The position numbers and the translations under genes were made by a program. A DNA stretch of 64,000 bases from Nematostella vectensis (Eukaryota > Cnidaria > Anthozoa > Actiniaria > Edwardsiidae): NCBI RefSeq assembly GCF_932526225.1, contig NC_064045.1, positions 5,407,498-5,471,497 of the forward strand, read 5' to 3'. Below are positions 63,301 to 64,000 of this stretch, in pieces; position 1 is the stretch's first letter; each line of letters starts with the position of its first letter. Below the pieces are notes generated by a model. It was not told where the DNA came from, made no database searches, and worked only from the letters and a program-made list of their open reading frames with translations.

Positions 63301-63716
63301 ACTTGCCTAAGATATTTTCACGCAAAAAATAACCTTTTCAAGTTATTTTGTGCTTTCCTTCGGTACAAAATGTAGGTTGGGCGTAACAGTTGATATTCCG
63401 TGTTATTTAGCGCGTAATTCAGTAAAGAATCACGCAAAATTTTGATTTTTAAAGAAAAATGTATTGCAAAATCCCGCGTAATTTAGCGCTTAATGATTGA
63501 TTTTCCGCGTAATTTAGCACATAATTTAGCAAAGAATCCCGCATAATTTTGAGTTTTTTTCGCATAATTCCAGAAGCCCTGAATTAAGTATGTAATCTGA
63601 CATCTGACCATATATGACATCTCAATGAATTGAATCCTAGTTCTTTTTCTTCTGGAAAGTAAGTGTGCAAAAGTTAGAAGATTAATCACCTGTGAATTGG
63701 AAGGGATTGACATACC
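51333..63716 (-). CDS. ABAT: 4-aminobutyrate aminotransferase, mitochondrial (GABA transaminase), N-terminus missing
   Basis: Fifteen exons join in phase: 62956-62927, 62828-62711, 62083-62034, 61738-61658, 61484-61392, 60747-60685, 60183-60120, 59509-59361, 58646-58565, 58081-58026, 57520-57459, 56267-56162, 55290-55144, 52190-52079 and 51478-51333, giving 452 residues to the stop. A probable upstream 27-base exon (63716-63690, GMSIPSNSQ) is less certain; the transit peptide is not in view. The enzyme is PLP-dependent and moves the GABA amino group to 2-oxoglutarate in mitochondria. Signatures: [15 protein letters not shown] (PLP phosphate loop), [42 protein letters not shown] (PLP-pyridine Asp) and TFSKKM with the Schiff-base Lys at about residue 302. 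The end, [20 protein letters not shown], matches the human C-terminus. Smallest confident exon is 30 bases. Introns hold 76- and 87-bp arrays. Confidence 0.95.
52262..55143. repeat. 76-bp minisatellite derived from an ABAT exon-intron junction, ~35 units
   Basis: The homogeneous part (about 52380-54590) has a 76-bp unit: CTCAATGAACTGTACAGTAG, CCCCTTGAGACGCTCCTTGC, CGACATCGGCTGTGTATAAC, AGACTGTTTCCCTCAC. On the minus strand this is the 3' end of the 55290-55144 exon (GTCGGCAAGGAGC...CTCAAGGGGCTACTGTACA) plus its donor (GAG|GTGAGGG for GAG|GTAAGGG) and a little intron. Units nearest the exon (54590-55143) are 73-74 bp, more like the exon (TACATTGAG without the 5-bp insert) and more variable. 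Units before 52380 are degenerate. Confidence 0.95.
56437..57262. repeat. 87-bp minisatellite, about 9 units, in an ABAT intron
   Basis: The unit is AACTTAAAGTTATGGGGTGC, GTTGAGCCCACAGGACGCCA, TATCATTTGAGAAAATCATA, GCTTGTGTTTCATAAGAGAC, TTGTCAC. It lies between the 57520-57459 and 56267-56162 exons. As 87 is 29 codons, a minus-strand frame stays open across several units; no match to the neighbouring exons was seen. Confidence 0.95.
58249..58382. repeat. Foldback element with TGATCTAATAAACGCC arms
   Basis: ACCGTAAATGATCTAATAAA at the left pairs with the complement of GTGTTTATTAGATCATCTAC at the right; the loop contains a run of 17 G (58305-58321). It lies in an ABAT intron. Confidence 0.6.
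58726..58762. repeat. Perfect 13-bp stem hairpin
   Basis: GTCAGTAGACCTC and GAGGTCTACTGAC are exact inverted copies separated by TGAGCTAGGCG. It resembles the hairpin at 22333 in containing AGACCT/AGGTCT. Confidence 0.6.
60877..61282. mobile_element. MITE-like element with ~46-bp TIRs in an ABAT intron
   Basis: ATGCCTGGTGCATACTAGTA ... CATGGGCGCGCACACTC at the left matches the reverse complement of GAGTGTGCGCGCCCATGTGG ... CTAGTGGGTACCAGGCAT at the right. About 406 bp, with no coding capacity. A diverged relative of the arm occurs alone at about 46600-46650. Confidence 0.7.
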
Positions 63717-64000
63717 CTGCCAACTCTCCTGGTTTTCGTGGGAGACTCCCGGTTTTTAGCCTTCCTACACATTTACTGTTATCTCCCGAGAAAACTTATA
63801 GAAAATTTCTTATACCATTCTTGTACTTGAAGCACAATCTCCTGGTTTTTGTCCTTTCAAGGTTAGCTAGTATGCATCGAGGGTTCACCTTAACCAACCC
63901 TGTGTTTAATGTGTCAGCCTTTGAGTGAGGCATTTAGTAGAGTTCCAGAGCATGTTATTCGGAGATTGGTCAGTTTATACTTATTGCAGATGATTTGTTC
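63717..64000. other. Right-edge sequence upstream of the doubtful ABAT exon
   Basis: Intronic or upstream ABAT sequence with no exon recognised. The phrase CCAACTCTCCTGGTTTTCGT and its near copy AATCTCCTGGTTTTTGTCCT look like internal repetition of a dispersed element. Confidence 0.35.

Overview
The window is animal nuclear DNA. It carries spliced genes with GT-AG introns, roughly 14-15 kb of intronic and intergenic minisatellite arrays, and several short inverted-repeat (MITE-like) elements. Gene content (NPR/guanylate-cyclase-type ligand-binding receptors, TspO/MBR-like membrane proteins, a NudE/NDEL1 homologue, mitochondrial GABA transaminase), AT-rich introns and exon boundaries that line up with recalled human protein sequences suggest an invertebrate. 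A cnidarian such as a sea anemone is my best guess, but that is inference and no sequence proves it.

Layout. (1) 0.3-24.0 kb, minus strand: two tandem paralogues encoding the extracellular ANF-receptor domain of natriuretic-peptide-receptor/receptor-guanylate-cyclase type proteins. Receptor B (exons from 23992 down to 8347) is upstream. Receptor A starts at 7309 and runs off the left edge after its second exon. Their introns hold a 51-bp array (about 5.6 kb), a 38-bp array (about 2.5 kb), a 52-bp array and three inverted-repeat elements. (2) 24-29 kb: no recognised gene; 22- and 25-bp arrays. (3) 29.2-33.2 kb, minus strand: two nearly identical single-exon TspO/MBR-like genes produced by a segmental tandem duplication, with a 0.9-kb inverted-repeat element between the copies. 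(4) 34-38.6 kb: a 44-bp array and an internally duplicated repeat block containing a MITE with clear target-site duplications. (5) 39.0-44.2 kb, plus strand: a complete seven-exon NDE1/NDEL1 homologue (321 residues). (6) 44.2-51.2 kb: no recognised gene, dispersed repeats. (7) 51.3-63.7 kb, minus strand: 4-aminobutyrate aminotransferase (ABAT), with 15 confidently placed exons encoding 452 residues; the N-terminus lies beyond the right edge or in a doubtful exon at 63.7 kb.

The most unusual signal is that minisatellites here are built from splice junctions. The 51-bp array in receptor A is about a hundred copies of the exon-2 3' splice site plus the first codons of that exon. The 76-bp array in ABAT is about thirty-five copies of the end of one exon plus its 5' splice site. 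A 38-bp array ends about 25 bases upstream of another receptor exon, and a receptor A donor is duplicated beside a MITE. The very long open frames reported by simple ORF calling in these arrays are artefacts of period and composition, not genes. The genes are functionally unrelated to one another; no operon-like arrangement is implied.
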